In this document: positions 18,880 through 28,015 of the stretch, in pieces
Position numbering within the stretch: the stretch's first letter is position 1
How the letters are laid out: every line of letters begins with the position of its first letter
Assembly: GCA_001544595.2 (NCBI GenBank)
Contig: FCOH02000009.1
Coordinates: 124,001-188,000, forward strand
Direction: 5' to 3'
DNA length: 64,000 bases
Source: Caballeronia peredens
Lineage (GTDB): Bacteria > Pseudomonadota > Gammaproteobacteria > Burkholderiales > Burkholderiaceae
Program-made: the position numbers and the translations under genes
The notes under the pieces: model-generated
Told to the model about the DNA's origin: nothing
The model's database searches: none
Seen by the model: the letters and a program-made list of their open reading frames with translations, nothing else

Positions 18880-20616
18880 ATGTTCGCGCCAAAGCTCAAT
18901 CCGAACGACAAGCTGGACGTGGCGCCCGTCCTGATCGTCGGCGCCGGTCCGACGGGCCTTGCCGCCGCGATGAGTCTCGCCCGGGCGCACGTCCCGGTCA
19001 GGCTCGTCGACCGTGCCCGCGAACCGTCGCCGCATTCGCGCGCGATCGGCATTCAGGCGCGCACGCTCGAACTCTTCGAGCAGCACCGCACCGTCAAGCC
19101 GTTCCTCGAACTCGGCCATCGCGCGCGCGTGGCGAATCTCTACTCGAACGGCCAGCGTCTCGCGCGGCTCGACTTCGATCCCTTGCAGACGCGCTATCCG
19201 TATCTGCTCTTTCTCGAACAATCGCAGACCGAGCGCCTGCTCGCCGAGCATCTCGCGAGTCTGCACGTGGACATCGAACGCGGCGTCGAGCTGATCGATT
19301 TTTCGCAGGGCGCGGCGGGCGTGCAGGCGACGCTGCGTCATCCGAGCGGGCGCGACGAGTTGCTGCGTCCTTCGTATCTGATCGCGGCGGACGGCGCGCA
19401 CAGTTTCGTGCGGCATCGGCTGGGCATCGGCTTCGACGGCAAGACGTTCGATCAGACCTATTTGCTCGCCGACCTTCAGGCGGACTGCGACTGGCCCGAC
19501 GACGAGTTCCACATTTTCGCGTCGGGCGAAGGGCTCGCCGCGCTCTTTCCGATGGGCGGCGACCGCGCGCGCCTGATCGCCGATCTGCCGACGCCCGTCG
19601 CCCAGGCCGTGAACGCCGACGAAGCGAAGCCCGGTCCGGGCATCGAGGAATGCCGCGCCCTCGTCGAGCGGCGCGTGCATCATCGGGTGACGCTGTCCAA
19701 TCTGACGTGGTCGTCGTACTTTCATCTGAACAGCCGCATGGTCGATCGCCTGCGCGTGGAGCGCGTGTTCCTCGCGGGCGATGCGGCGCACGTGCACAGT
19801 CCGGCCGGCGCGCAGGGCATGAACACCGGCATTCAGGAAGCGTTCAATCTCGGCTGGAAGATCGCGCGCATGCTCGCGGGCGGCGCGCCCGAGCGGCTGC
19901 TCGACAGCTATCACGCGGAGCGGCATCCGATCGAGCGCGACGTGCTCAGGCAATCGAGCATGCTCACGCAGATGGCGGGCGCCGAGCACGGCCCGATGAA
20001 GCTGATGCGCGATCACGTGATGCCCGCGCTCGCCGCGATCGGCCCGTTGCGCGACGCGATGCGGCGCACGGTGAGCGAGCTGTCGATCAACTATCGCAAG
20101 AGCCCGCTCACGCTGGAGCGTCTGCTCGACGGCGGCCCGCGCGCGGGCGAGCGCGCGCCCGATGCGCGCGTGCATGTCGTCGACGGGCCGCTCGGTCGTC
20201 TGCCGGGCGTCGGCTGTCTTTTCGATCTGCACGATCCGGGCTGCTTCTCGCTGTTCCTGCTGGTGAATCCGACCGGCGAGGACGACATCGCGCTCGCGCC
20301 CGCGACCATCACGGTCGCGCACGCGATGCGCGACCCGGATCTCGAGGGCCTCGTGAAATCCGTCGAGTCGATCATGCCGAACGCCGTACGCGTGTGGCGC
20401 ATCACCGATACGCGCGGCGAAGGCGCGCACTCGCTCACGGACAACTACGGCCGCACGCGTCCCGCGTTCTATCTCGTGCGCCCGGACGGATATATCGCGG
20501 CGCGCGGGCGGGCGCCGTCCGACGTGCATGCGCTGTTGCGTCACTGCGAGATGTGGTTCGGCGCGCAGGACACGAGCGCGGAACGTCACGCGGAGCACGA
20601 ATCCCGCGAGGAATAA
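18880..20616 (+). CDS. FAD-dependent aromatic-ring monooxygenase (PheA/TfdB family)
   Basis: A 578-residue class-A flavoprotein hydroxylase that would insert oxygen into a phenolic or polyketide-like substrate using NAD(P)H. The dinucleotide fold GAGPTGLAAAMSLAR is near the N-terminus. The second FAD motif is LAGDAAHVHSPAGAQGMNTG, followed by the ribose-contacting helix EAFNLGWKIARMLAGG. A C-terminal thioredoxin-like domain ends the protein (FYLVRPDGYIAARGRAP). GGGGGAGG at 18866-18873 fixes the ATG at 18880. It stands alone, 57 bp after the metal exporter, with no aromatic-degradation genes adjacent, so the substrate is unknown. Confidence 0.87.
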   Translation: MFAPKLNPNDKLDVAPVLIVGAGPTGLAAAMSLARAHVPVRLVDRAREPSPHSRAIGIQARTLELFEQHRTVKPFLELGHRARVANLYSNGQRLARLDFDPLQTRYPYLLFLEQSQTERLLAEHLASLHVDIERGVELIDFSQGAAGVQATLRHPSGRDELLRPSYLIAADGAHSFVRHRLGIGFDGKTFDQTYLLADLQADCDWPDDEFHIFASGEGLAALFPMGGDRARLIADLPTPVAQAVNADEAKPGPGIEECRALVERRVHHRVTLSNLTWSSYFHLNSRMVDRLRVERVFLAGDAAHVHSPAGAQGMNTGIQEAFNLGWKIARMLAGGAPERLLDSYHAERHPIERDVLRQSSMLTQMAGAEHGPMKLMRDHVMPALAAIGPLRDAMRRTVSELSINYRKSPLTLERLLDGGPRAGERAPDARVHVVDGPLGRLPGVGCLFDLHDPGCFSLFLLVNPTGEDDIALAPATITVAHAMRDPDLEGLVKSVESIMPNAVRVWRITDTRGEGAHSLTDNYGRTRPAFYLVRPDGYIAARGRAPSDVHALLRHCEMWFGAQDTSAERHAEHESREE

Positions 20617-20648
20617 AAAGCCCTGCGGGCGCGATGCGCCGGCAGGGC
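20614..20648 (-). terminator. Intrinsic terminator of the fds operon
   Basis: Read on the minus strand, GCCCTGC pairs with GCAGGGC around an inner GGCGC/GCGCC stem and is followed by TTTTTATT. It lies 35 bp after fdsD and overlaps the end of the convergent monooxygenase gene. Confidence 0.7.
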
Positions 20649-20683
20649 GTGTGTTGCGTGCCGCGAACTTCGCTCCGCGAACC

Positions 20684-20929
20684 TCAGGCCGTCGCCGTCT
20701 TCGGTTGCAGATCGGCGCGATGAAGCGTGAGCGCCTCGCGCACGATCGGCTCCATCGCGGCGCTCGCTTCCGGGTTGTCAAGCGCGCCCAAGATCGCGAG
20801 TCGCATGCGAGGCTCCCAGAAGCGGCGGATGTGTTCCGCGATGCTGTCCACCGCTTCGGGGCGATCCGGCAGCGAATCGAAGAATTCGCCGATGCGGTTC
20901 GCCATATCGATCAGGTTATCGACATCCAT
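20684..20929 (-). CDS. fdsD: NAD-dependent formate dehydrogenase, delta subunit
   Basis: The small delta subunit (81 residues) of the soluble molybdenum-containing formate dehydrogenase. It matches the FdsD type by the N-terminal LIDMANRIGEFFDSLPDR and the SIAEHIRRFWEPRMR helix. It has no cofactor motif of its own; in known systems it helps assemble or stabilise the complex. It begins 3 bp after the fdsA stop codon, so translation is probably coupled. It is the last gene of the operon before the terminator. Confidence 0.88.
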   Translation of the reverse strand: MDVDNLIDMANRIGEFFDSLPDRPEAVDSIAEHIRRFWEPRMRLAILGALDNPEASAAMEPIVREALTLHRADLQPKTATA

Positions 20930-20932
20930 GAG

Positions 20933-23863
20933 TTATTTTCCTGAAGTGGTCGGCGCCACATCGCGCATGTTCATCAGCTCGAGCTGCTGCGTGTTGAAGC
21001 GCGAGTAGTCCTTCTGCCATTGCGACGGCTGCTCGACCGGCATCACCTGCACCGCCGTCACCTTGTATTCCGGGCAGTTGGTCGCCCAGTCGGAGGAGTC
21101 CGTGGTGATCACGTTCGCGCCCGATTCCGGGAAGTGGAACGTCGTATAGACGACGCCCGGCTGCATGCGCTCGGAGATCTTCGCGCGCAGCACGGTCTGT
21201 CCCGCGCGCGATTCGATGCCGACCCAGTCGTCTTCCCGGATGCCGCGATCTTCCGCATCGACCGGATGAATCTCCAGCCGGTCCTCGTCGTGCCAGAGCG
21301 AGTTTTCGGTGCGCCGCGTCTGCGCGCCGACGTTGTACTGCGACAGGATGCGGCCCGTCGTCAGCAGCAGCGGATACTTGCGCGTGACCTTTTCCGGCGT
21401 CGCCACGAACTTCGTGATGACGAAGCGTCCCTTGCCGCGCACGAATTCGTCGATGTGCATCGTCGGCGTGCCGTCGGGCGCGCGTTCGTTGCACGGCCAC
21501 TGAATGCTGCCGAGTTCGTCGAGGCGTTCGTACGACACGCCGTGGAACGTCGGCGTGAGGCGCGCGATTTCGTCCATGATCTCGGACGGATGCGCATAGT
21601 TCATCTCGTAGCCGAGCGCGCGCGACAGGCGGATCGTCACTTCCCAGTCCGACAGGCCGGCGAGCGGCGGCATCACCTTGCGCACGCGCGAGATGCGGCG
21701 CTCGGCGTTGGTGAAGGTGCCGTCCTTTTCGAGGAAGGTCGAGCCCGGCAGCAGCACGTGCGCGTATTTCGCCGTTTCGTTCAGGAAGATGTCCTGCACG
21801 ACGATGCATTCCATCGACGAGAGCGCGTCGGCCACGTGTTGCGTGTTCGGGTCCGACTGGACGATGTCCTCGCCCTGGCAATAGAGGCCCATGAAGGTGC
21901 CGTGCATGGCGGCATCGAACATGTTCGGGATGCGCAGGCCCGGCTCGGGCTGCAGTTGCGCGTTCCAGGCTTCCTCGAACAGCGCGCGCGTGGCGGCGTC
22001 GCCGATATGGCGATAGCCCGGCAGTTCGTGCGGGAACGAGCCCATGTCGCACGAGCCCTGCACGTTGTTCTGGCCGCGCAGCGGATTCACGCCGACGCCT
22101 TCGCGGCCGATGTTGCCCGTCGCCATCGCCAGATTCGCGATGCCCATGACGGTGGTCGAGCCTTGCGCGTGTTCCGTGACGCCCAGGCCGTAATAGATCG
22201 CGCCGTTGCCGCCGAGCGCGTAGACGCGCGCGGCTTCGCGGACCTGTTGCGCAGGCACTCCGGTGACGGCTTCCATCGCTTCGGGCGAATTCTCCTCCCG
22301 CGCGACGAAATCGCGCCATTGCTCGAACGCGCGCGCCTCGCAGCGCTCCGCGATGAAGTCTTCCTTCAGCAGGCCTTCCGTGACGATCACGTGCGCGAGC
22401 GAGTTGACCATCGCGACGTTCGTGCCGGGCCGCAACGGCAGGTGATACTGCGCCTTCACGTGCGGCGTATCGACGATATCGATGCGGCGCGGATCGATCA
22501 CGATCAGCTTCGCGCCTTCGCGTACGCGGCGCTTCAGACGCGAGCCGAAGACTGGATGGCCGTCGGTCGGATTTGCGCCGATCACGATGATCACGTCCGA
22601 CTGTTCGACCGACGCGAACGTCTGCGTGCCCGCCGATTCGCCGAGCGTGGTCTTGAGACCGTAGCCCGTCGGCGAGTGACACACGCGCGCGCAGGTATCG
22701 ACGTTGTTGTTGCCGAACGCGGCACGCACGAGCTTCTGCACGAGATAGGTTTCTTCGTTCGTGCAGCGCGAGGACGTGATGCCGCCGATCGAATCGCGCC
22801 CGTACTTGTCCTGAATGCGGCGGAACTCGCTCGCCGCATAGGTGAGGGCTTCGTCCCACGACACTTCGCGCCACGGATCGGTGATCTTCGCGCGGATCAT
22901 CGGCTTCTTGATGCGGTCCTTGTGCGTCGCGTAGCCCCACGCGAAGCGGCCCTTCACGCACGCGTGACCTTCGTTCGCCTGGCCGTTCTTGTTCGGCGTC
23001 ATGCGCACGACGGTGTTGCCCTTCATCTCGGCCTTGAGCGAGCAGCCGACGCCGCAATACGCGCACGTCGTGATCGCCGAATGCTCGGCCTGACCGAGCA
23101 TGATGACGGTCTTTTCCTGCAGCGTCGCGGTCGGGCACGCGGCGACGCATGCGCCGCACGACACGCATTCGGACTCCATGAACGGCACGTTCTCGCTCGC
23201 CGCCACGCGCGATTCGAAACCGCGTCCGGCGATGGTCAGCGCGAACGTGCCCTGCGTCTCTTCGCACGCGCGCACGCAGCGATTGCAGACGATGCACTTC
23301 GACGGATCGTAGGTGAAGTACGGATTCGACTCGTCCTTCTTGTCCTTCAGGTGATTCGCGCCTTCGTAGCCATAGCGCACTTCGCGCAGGCCGACCACGC
23401 CCGCCATGTCCTGCAGTTCGCAGTCGCCGTTGGCGGGGCAGGTGAGGCAGTCGAGCGGGTGATCGGAGATGTACAGCTCCATCACGTTGCGGCGCAGCGA
23501 CTGCAGCTTGTCGCTTTGCGTGCGCACCTTCATGCCCGCTTCGACGGGCGTCGTGCACGACGCGGGATAGCCGCGCTTGCCTTCGATCTCGACGAGACAC
23601 AGGCGGCACGAGCCCCATGGTTCGAGCGAATCCGTGGCGCAGAGCTTAGGCACGTTGACGCCCGCTTCGATCGACGCGCGCATCACCGACGTGCCCGCCG
23701 GAACCGTGACGGACTGACCGTCGATTTCCAGCGTCACGTCGATATCGGCGTGACGCAGCGGCGTGCCGTAATCGGTTTCGTCGAACGGATCGCGGCGCTG
23801 CACCGAGGCCGCGCTCTTGCACGCGCAGTTCCCGGAGCCGCAGCCGTTGATGGTGTTGGACAT
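20933..23863 (-). CDS. fdsA: NAD-dependent formate dehydrogenase, catalytic alpha subunit (Mo-bis-MGD, Fe-S)
   Basis: The catalytic subunit oxidises formate to CO2 and passes electrons to FdsB/FdsG for NAD+ reduction in the cytosol. The 976 residues show, in order: a [2Fe-2S] domain (CRLCLVEIEG), a His-Cys motif (DCLTCPANGDCELQ), a two-cluster ferredoxin segment (CIVCNRCVRACEE and CVSCGACVAACP), the [4Fe-4S] motif of the molybdopterin domain (CAYCGVGCSLKAE), and the Mo-binding and MGD domains. The Mo ligand is a normal cysteine (CARVCHSPTGYG), not selenocysteine. Length fits the family. In Cupriavidus the gene for the sulfurtransferase FdsC (FdhD) follows fdsA; here fdsD follows directly. Confidence 0.95.
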   Translation of the reverse strand: MSNTINGCGSGNCACKSAASVQRRDPFDETDYGTPLRHADIDVTLEIDGQSVTVPAGTSVMRASIEAGVNVPKLCATDSLEPWGSCRLCLVEIEGKRGYPASCTTPVEAGMKVRTQSDKLQSLRRNVMELYISDHPLDCLTCPANGDCELQDMAGVVGLREVRYGYEGANHLKDKKDESNPYFTYDPSKCIVCNRCVRACEETQGTFALTIAGRGFESRVAASENVPFMESECVSCGACVAACPTATLQEKTVIMLGQAEHSAITTCAYCGVGCSLKAEMKGNTVVRMTPNKNGQANEGHACVKGRFAWGYATHKDRIKKPMIRAKITDPWREVSWDEALTYAASEFRRIQDKYGRDSIGGITSSRCTNEETYLVQKLVRAAFGNNNVDTCARVCHSPTGYGLKTTLGESAGTQTFASVEQSDVIIVIGANPTDGHPVFGSRLKRRVREGAKLIVIDPRRIDIVDTPHVKAQYHLPLRPGTNVAMVNSLAHVIVTEGLLKEDFIAERCEARAFEQWRDFVAREENSPEAMEAVTGVPAQQVREAARVYALGGNGAIYYGLGVTEHAQGSTTVMGIANLAMATGNIGREGVGVNPLRGQNNVQGSCDMGSFPHELPGYRHIGDAATRALFEEAWNAQLQPEPGLRIPNMFDAAMHGTFMGLYCQGEDIVQSDPNTQHVADALSSMECIVVQDIFLNETAKYAHVLLPGSTFLEKDGTFTNAERRISRVRKVMPPLAGLSDWEVTIRLSRALGYEMNYAHPSEIMDEIARLTPTFHGVSYERLDELGSIQWPCNERAPDGTPTMHIDEFVRGKGRFVITKFVATPEKVTRKYPLLLTTGRILSQYNVGAQTRRTENSLWHDEDRLEIHPVDAEDRGIREDDWVGIESRAGQTVLRAKISERMQPGVVYTTFHFPESGANVITTDSSDWATNCPEYKVTAVQVMPVEQPSQWQKDYSRFNTQQLELMNMRDVAPTTSGK

Positions 23864-23879
23864 GTTCGTCTCCTTTGTT

Positions 23880-25436
23880 CTATGCCGCTTTCTGTGCGGG
23901 CGTGCGGGGCAGCCCGAAATCCTCGGGGAAGTGGTCGAGCGCGGACATCACCGGGAACGGCGTCATGCCGCCCATCGCGCAGAGCGAGCCGGACACCATC
24001 GTGTCGCACAGTTCGCGCAGGAGCGTGATCTGTTTCACCGACGTGTCGCCTTCGCGGATCTTCGCGATGACTTCCTCGCCGCGCGTCGAGCCGATGCGGC
24101 ACGGCGTGCACTTGCCGCACGATTCGAGCGCGCAGAAGTGCATCGCGTATTGCGCGAGTTCGGCGAGATTCGACGTGTCGTCATGAACCACGAGCCCGCC
24201 GTGACCGACCACCGCGCCGACCTTCGCGTATTCCTCGTAATCGAGCGGAATGTCCCACTGGCTCTCGGGCAGATAAGTGCCGAGCGGACCGCCGACCTGC
24301 ACCGCGCGCGCGGGACGGCCGCTCGCCGTGCCGCCGCCGTATTCGTAGATCAGTTCGCGCAGCGTCACGCCGAACGCGAGTTCCACGAGTCCGCCTTGTT
24401 TCACGTTGCCCGCGATCTGGAAGGGCAGCGTGCCGCGCGAGCGGCCCATGCCGAAGTCGCGATAGAACGTCGCGCCCTTCGCGAAGATGATCGGCACGGT
24501 CGCGAGCGTGATCACGTTGTTGATGACCGTAGGCTTGCCGTACAACCCGACGAGCGCCGGCACCGGCGGCTTCGCGCGCACGATGCCGCGCTTGCCTTCG
24601 AGCGATTCGAGCAGCGCGGTTTCCTCGCCGCACACATACGCGCCCGCGCCCTTCGCGACGTACAGTTCGAACGCGTGCGACGAGCCGAGCACGCTCGCGC
24701 CGAGCCAGCCCGCGTCGCGCGCCCGGTCGATGGCGCGGTTGAGCGTTTCGATCGAATGCGGATACTCGCTGCGCACGTAGATGTAGCCCTTCGTCGCACC
24801 CGTGGTCACGCCGGCGATGATCATGCCTTCGATCAGCATGTACGGATCGCTTTCCATGACGAGACGGTCGGAGAACGTACCGGAATCGCCTTCGTCCGCG
24901 TTGCAGACGATGTACTTCTGGTCCGCGTACGCCGCCCGCACCGTTTTCCACTTGATGCCCGCCGGAAACGCCGCGCCACCGCGCCCGCGCAGGCCGGAAT
25001 CGATGAGCGCCGCGACGACCGCGTCGCCGTTCATGTCGAGCACGTTGCGCAGGCCCTGCAGGCCGCCGAGCGCGACGTAATCGTCGATGGACAGCGGGTC
25101 CGTCTTGCCGATGCGCGCGAACGTCAGGCGCTGCTGCTTCTTCAAATACGGAATTTCTTCGACGACGCCGACGTTTTTCTCGTGCGCGGCGCCTTCGTGG
25201 AAGTTTGCGTCGAAAAGCGCGGCGACATCGTCGGCGTCGACGTTCGCATAGCCGATGCGGCCAGCCGCCGTTTCGACTTCGACGAGCGGTTCGAGATAAA
25301 ACAGTCCGCGCGAGCCGTTGCGCACGATCTGCACGTCGAGACCGCGTTTCTGCGCCTCGTCGGCGATGGCCTCGGCGACCGCCTGCGCGCCCAGCGCGAG
25401 CGCGGCGGAATCGATCGGAACGTAGATGCGCGTCAT
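23880..25436 (-). CDS. fdsB: NAD-dependent formate dehydrogenase, beta subunit (FMN, NAD-binding)
   Basis: The diaphorase subunit, homologous to NuoF, reduces NAD+. The 518 residues begin with a thioredoxin-like part, then the FMN/NAD region (GLRGRGGAAFPAGIKW, YIVCNADEGDSGTFSDR, YVCGEETALLESLEGKRG) and a C-terminal [4Fe-4S] motif (ESCGKCTPCRIG). Its start codon overlaps the fdsG stop by 4 bp, indicating coupled translation, and fdsA follows after 16 bp. Confidence 0.95.
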   Translation of the reverse strand: MTRIYVPIDSAALALGAQAVAEAIADEAQKRGLDVQIVRNGSRGLFYLEPLVEVETAAGRIGYANVDADDVAALFDANFHEGAAHEKNVGVVEEIPYLKKQQRLTFARIGKTDPLSIDDYVALGGLQGLRNVLDMNGDAVVAALIDSGLRGRGGAAFPAGIKWKTVRAAYADQKYIVCNADEGDSGTFSDRLVMESDPYMLIEGMIIAGVTTGATKGYIYVRSEYPHSIETLNRAIDRARDAGWLGASVLGSSHAFELYVAKGAGAYVCGEETALLESLEGKRGIVRAKPPVPALVGLYGKPTVINNVITLATVPIIFAKGATFYRDFGMGRSRGTLPFQIAGNVKQGGLVELAFGVTLRELIYEYGGGTASGRPARAVQVGGPLGTYLPESQWDIPLDYEEYAKVGAVVGHGGLVVHDDTSNLAELAQYAMHFCALESCGKCTPCRIGSTRGEEVIAKIREGDTSVKQITLLRELCDTMVSGSLCAMGGMTPFPVMSALDHFPEDFGLPRTPAQKAA

Positions 25437-25921
25437 GCCGTCACCTCCGCGACTTTCGTTTGCGCGGCGGCGTACAGGCGATCGAACTTCGCCGGCGTGA
25501 CCTTCGCGTGCAATTCACCGTTGATCATCAGCGCCGGCGACAGCGCGCACTGGCCGAGGCAGAACACCGATTCGAGCTCGGTGTCTTCCGCGTGGCCGCT
25601 GTCGAAGCGGCAGCCCGTGTGTCCTTCGATGTGATCTTTCAGCGCTTCCGTGCCCATGCTGCGGCACGCTTCCGCGCGGCAAAGCTGCACGGTCACGCGC
25701 GCGGGCGGCGCGGAACGGAAGTGGTGATAGTAGGTGATGACGCCATGCACCTCGGCGCGCGACAGCGACAGCGTGCGCGCGAGCGGCGCGACCGCCGTCT
25801 CGGGCACGTAGCCGGTTTCGTCCTGAATCGCATGCAGGATGGTCATCAGGGTCGCGCCTTGCACCGCGTGCCGGCGAACGAGTTCTTCAGATGCAGCGGC
25901 GGATAGCTGCTCGTGTCTCAT
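25433..25921 (-). CDS. fdsG: NAD-dependent formate dehydrogenase, gamma subunit ([2Fe-2S])
   Basis: A NuoE-like subunit of 162 residues that carries a thioredoxin-fold [2Fe-2S] cluster. The ligands are visible in CRAEACRSMG and CLGQCALSP. The N-terminal helical bundle is also typical (LMTILHAIQDETGYVPE). It is the first gene of the fds operon. GGAGGAG lies five to six bases before its ATG at 25921, and the divergent regulator gene is 128 bp away. Confidence 0.94.
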   Translation of the reverse strand: MRHEQLSAAASEELVRRHAVQGATLMTILHAIQDETGYVPETAVAPLARTLSLSRAEVHGVITYYHHFRSAPPARVTVQLCRAEACRSMGTEALKDHIEGHTGCRFDSGHAEDTELESVFCLGQCALSPALMINGELHAKVTPAKFDRLYAAAQTKVAEVTA

Positions 25922-26049
25922 GGGGCTCCTCCAACGCTCGGCATATGTTTTGTCGGTACATATTTGTGTCGATATAATGTCAGGTGCCGAGCCTGTAAAA
26001 GAACAATAGGCGTCGTGATATATCTTGGCAATAGGATGGGGGAGTGCAT
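25922..26049. promoter_or_regulatory. Divergent fdsG / fdsR promoter region with paired repeats
   Basis: On the plus strand a consensus -10 TATAAT (25973-25978) has a TTGTCG -35 (25950-25955) at 17 bp, serving the regulator. Two direct repeats, TGTCGGTA (25951-25958) and TGTCGATA (25967-25974), start 16 bp apart and overlap these boxes. They are candidate sites for the regulator itself. The minus-strand promoter of fdsG is less clear. GGATGGGGGAG precedes the ATG at 26050. Confidence 0.5.
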
Positions 26050-27120
26050 ATGGTGGACGTCGAATGCCGGGCCGAACTGGTCCTGCGGGACGCCGATGGC
26101 CGGGAAACCAGTCTCAGCGCGGTTGTGCCGCTTTTGCAGCTCGTCGCACAGACGGGCAGCATCGCGAATGCCGCGAGCGCTAAGGGTTTGTCCTATCGGC
26201 ATGCGTGGGGTTTATTGCGCGAAATCGAGGCGCGGCTGGGCGGCGCGCTCATCACGAAATCGCGCGGACGCGGCTCGGTGTTGTCGGAACTGGGCGAATC
26301 CGTGCTGCGTGCGCAGCGCGTCTGCGGGGAGCGGCTCGAAGCGCCGTTGCAGGCGGTCGCCAACGATGTCTCCGTCGAGCTGAACCGGCGCCTCGCGGGC
26401 GCCGTCACGCAAGTGCGCATTCACGCGTCGCACGGTTATGCGGTCGCGACGCTGGTGCGCGCGCTCGGCGAACAGCGCGTGCCGGTCGAGATCAAGTATC
26501 GCGAAAGCGCCGAAGCGGTCAGCGCGCTCGCGCGCGGCGAGTGCGAACTGGCGGGCTTCCACTTGCCGATCGGCGAGTTTCGCTCGACTTGCGCCGACAT
26601 CTACCGGCCGTATCTGGATCAGGACAGGCATCAGCTGATTCGTCTCACGCGCCGCAAGCAAGGTCTCTTTCTGCCGAAGGGCAATCCGAAGCGCATTACC
26701 GGCCTGCGCGATCTCGCGCGCGGCGACGTGCGCTTCGTGAATCGTCAGCCCGGCTCGGGCACGCGCATGCTGCTCGATTTGTCGCTGCGACGCGTCGGCG
26801 TCGATCCGGATCAGATCAACGGTTATGCGACGACCGAACTCACGCATTCGGCGATCGCCGCGTTCGTCGCGAGCGGCATGGCCGATCTCGGCTTCGGCGT
26901 GCAGCCCGCCGCCCAGCATTTCGCGCTCGATTTCATTCCGATCGTCGACGAGGATTACTTTTTCGCCTGCGAACGCGCGCGGCTCGACGAGGCGCGCCTG
27001 TCCTCCGTATTGCGCATCCTGCGCAGCACGGGCTTCACCGACAGCGTCGCGCATCTCGAAGGCTACGATCCGGCGCGTTGCGGTTCGCTCGTCGATATCG
27101 ACGAAGGCTTGCGCGGCTGA
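26050..27120 (+). CDS. fdsR: ModE-like HTH regulator with periplasmic-binding-protein-type sensor (FdsR type)
   Basis: A 356-residue transcription regulator. An N-terminal LysR/ModE-like winged helix (VAQTGSIANAASAKGLSYRHAWGLLREIEARL) is followed by a substrate-binding domain of the PBP type from about residue 100 (RRKQGLFLPKGNPKRI, FVNRQPGSGTRMLLD, GMADLGFGVQPAA). This is the layout of FdsR of Cupriavidus and of molybdate-linked one-component regulators. It is divergent from fdsG, so it probably controls formate dehydrogenase, sensing formate or an oxyanion. I choose the ATG at 26050 for its GGGGGAG site; a GTG at 26044 is also in frame. The symbol rests on context and layout. Confidence 0.8.
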   Translation: MVDVECRAELVLRDADGRETSLSAVVPLLQLVAQTGSIANAASAKGLSYRHAWGLLREIEARLGGALITKSRGRGSVLSELGESVLRAQRVCGERLEAPLQAVANDVSVELNRRLAGAVTQVRIHASHGYAVATLVRALGEQRVPVEIKYRESAEAVSALARGECELAGFHLPIGEFRSTCADIYRPYLDQDRHQLIRLTRRKQGLFLPKGNPKRITGLRDLARGDVRFVNRQPGSGTRMLLDLSLRRVGVDPDQINGYATTELTHSAIAAFVASGMADLGFGVQPAAQHFALDFIPIVDEDYFFACERARLDEARLSSVLRILRSTGFTDSVAHLEGYDPARCGSLVDIDEGLRG

Positions 27121-27337
27121 CGCGCGGTTGACGGGTGCGCGCGGAACGACGGAAACACGCCGTAAAAGAAGAGGGTGCGTCCGGGACTGCCAGCGGCGGC
27201 GAATTGGGTTAACCTAACGGCTTGCTTGCTGTCGGGACTCGCTGCCGGCGAGAGCCGGCGCGTCAGCATCCGGGTCCCCTGCAAGGCCGTCGAATTCACC
27301 TGCTTGAGGCGCGGTTCCGCCGCGCGAAACAATCGCC

Positions 27338-27607
27338 ATGAAATTGCCATTGCTTGCCTGTTCCTCCGCCGCGCTCCTCGCCGGCGCAATCTATCTGGTT
27401 CCTGTCGCCTTCGCGCAGAATTCGCCGGGCGTCCCCGGCGGCGTGCTGCAAGACCAGTTCCGCCTGAACGAGCATCCGCAGATGCAGTTCGCCGCGTCCG
27501 CGCCGTCGGAGAAGTATCAGAGCGGTTCGTCGGCGATGCGTCGCCGCGGTGACGCCGGCGACCCCAACGGCTGCAATCTGAAGTGCCCGAAAGACGGCTC
27601 GAACTGA
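27338..27607 (+). CDS. Small exported protein of unknown function
   Basis: An 89-residue protein with a good Sec signal peptide (MKLPLLACSSAALLAGAIYL, cleavage near AFAQ). The mature part is about 63 residues, polar, with two cysteines near the C-terminus (NGCNLKCPKDGSN) that could form a disulfide. I know no family for it; similar short exported proteins are frequent in Burkholderia relatives. It lies 217 bp after the fds regulator and is probably transcribed alone. Confidence 0.65.
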   Translation: MKLPLLACSSAALLAGAIYLVPVAFAQNSPGVPGGVLQDQFRLNEHPQMQFAASAPSEKYQSGSSAMRRRGDAGDPNGCNLKCPKDGSN

Positions 27608-28015
27608 TCGCCTGATCATCACGCGGCGCGCATTTCCCGCGCGCCGCGCATGCGTTTCCTCGCAATCATTCCCTAGCGCTGCTGCAGCGCACACCGGCGC
27701 TTTGAAGTCGCACCCGACATGAGTCACGTGTGCGCGCCGCCGCACTGGTTCCGCGATCTTTTATGCCGCGACCGAAAAACACTACCTGATGGCGGACGTT
27801 TGGTATGACGTCAGGAGTACGTTTACCGTGCGCGGCGCCGACGATTTTTCCCGGCGCACGCGGCTCATCAGATCGATAAACAAAAAAACAGGAAGTGCGC
27901 CGGCAGCATCGACGACGCGAACCATCGCGCGCGGCGAACGGCGACGGGGACCACGATACGTTGGCAGGACGTATGGCCTCCAGGCGCACTTCGGATTAGC
28001 CGAGGGAAAGCATAA
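27608..28015 (+). other. 408-bp intergenic region, no gene seen
   Basis: The first part holds a strong GC hairpin (CGCGGCGCGC pairing with GCGCGCCGCG around 27621-27647) that could end transcription of the small exported protein gene, though the T-tract is poor. The rest has no convincing reading frame. The translation signals of the downstream glycosyltransferase (GAGGGAAAG) are near its end. Confidence 0.4.

Noticed and set aside
17407..20781. Very long minus-strand open frame opposite the CDF and monooxygenase genes
   Set aside because: It is Arg/Ala/His-rich shadow sequence with no domain, spanning three well-supported plus-strand genes. High GC leaves few stops.
21020..24028. 1000-codon plus-strand frame opposite fdsA
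   Set aside because: fdsA on the other strand has every expected Fe-S and molybdopterin motif; the plus frame is composition noise.
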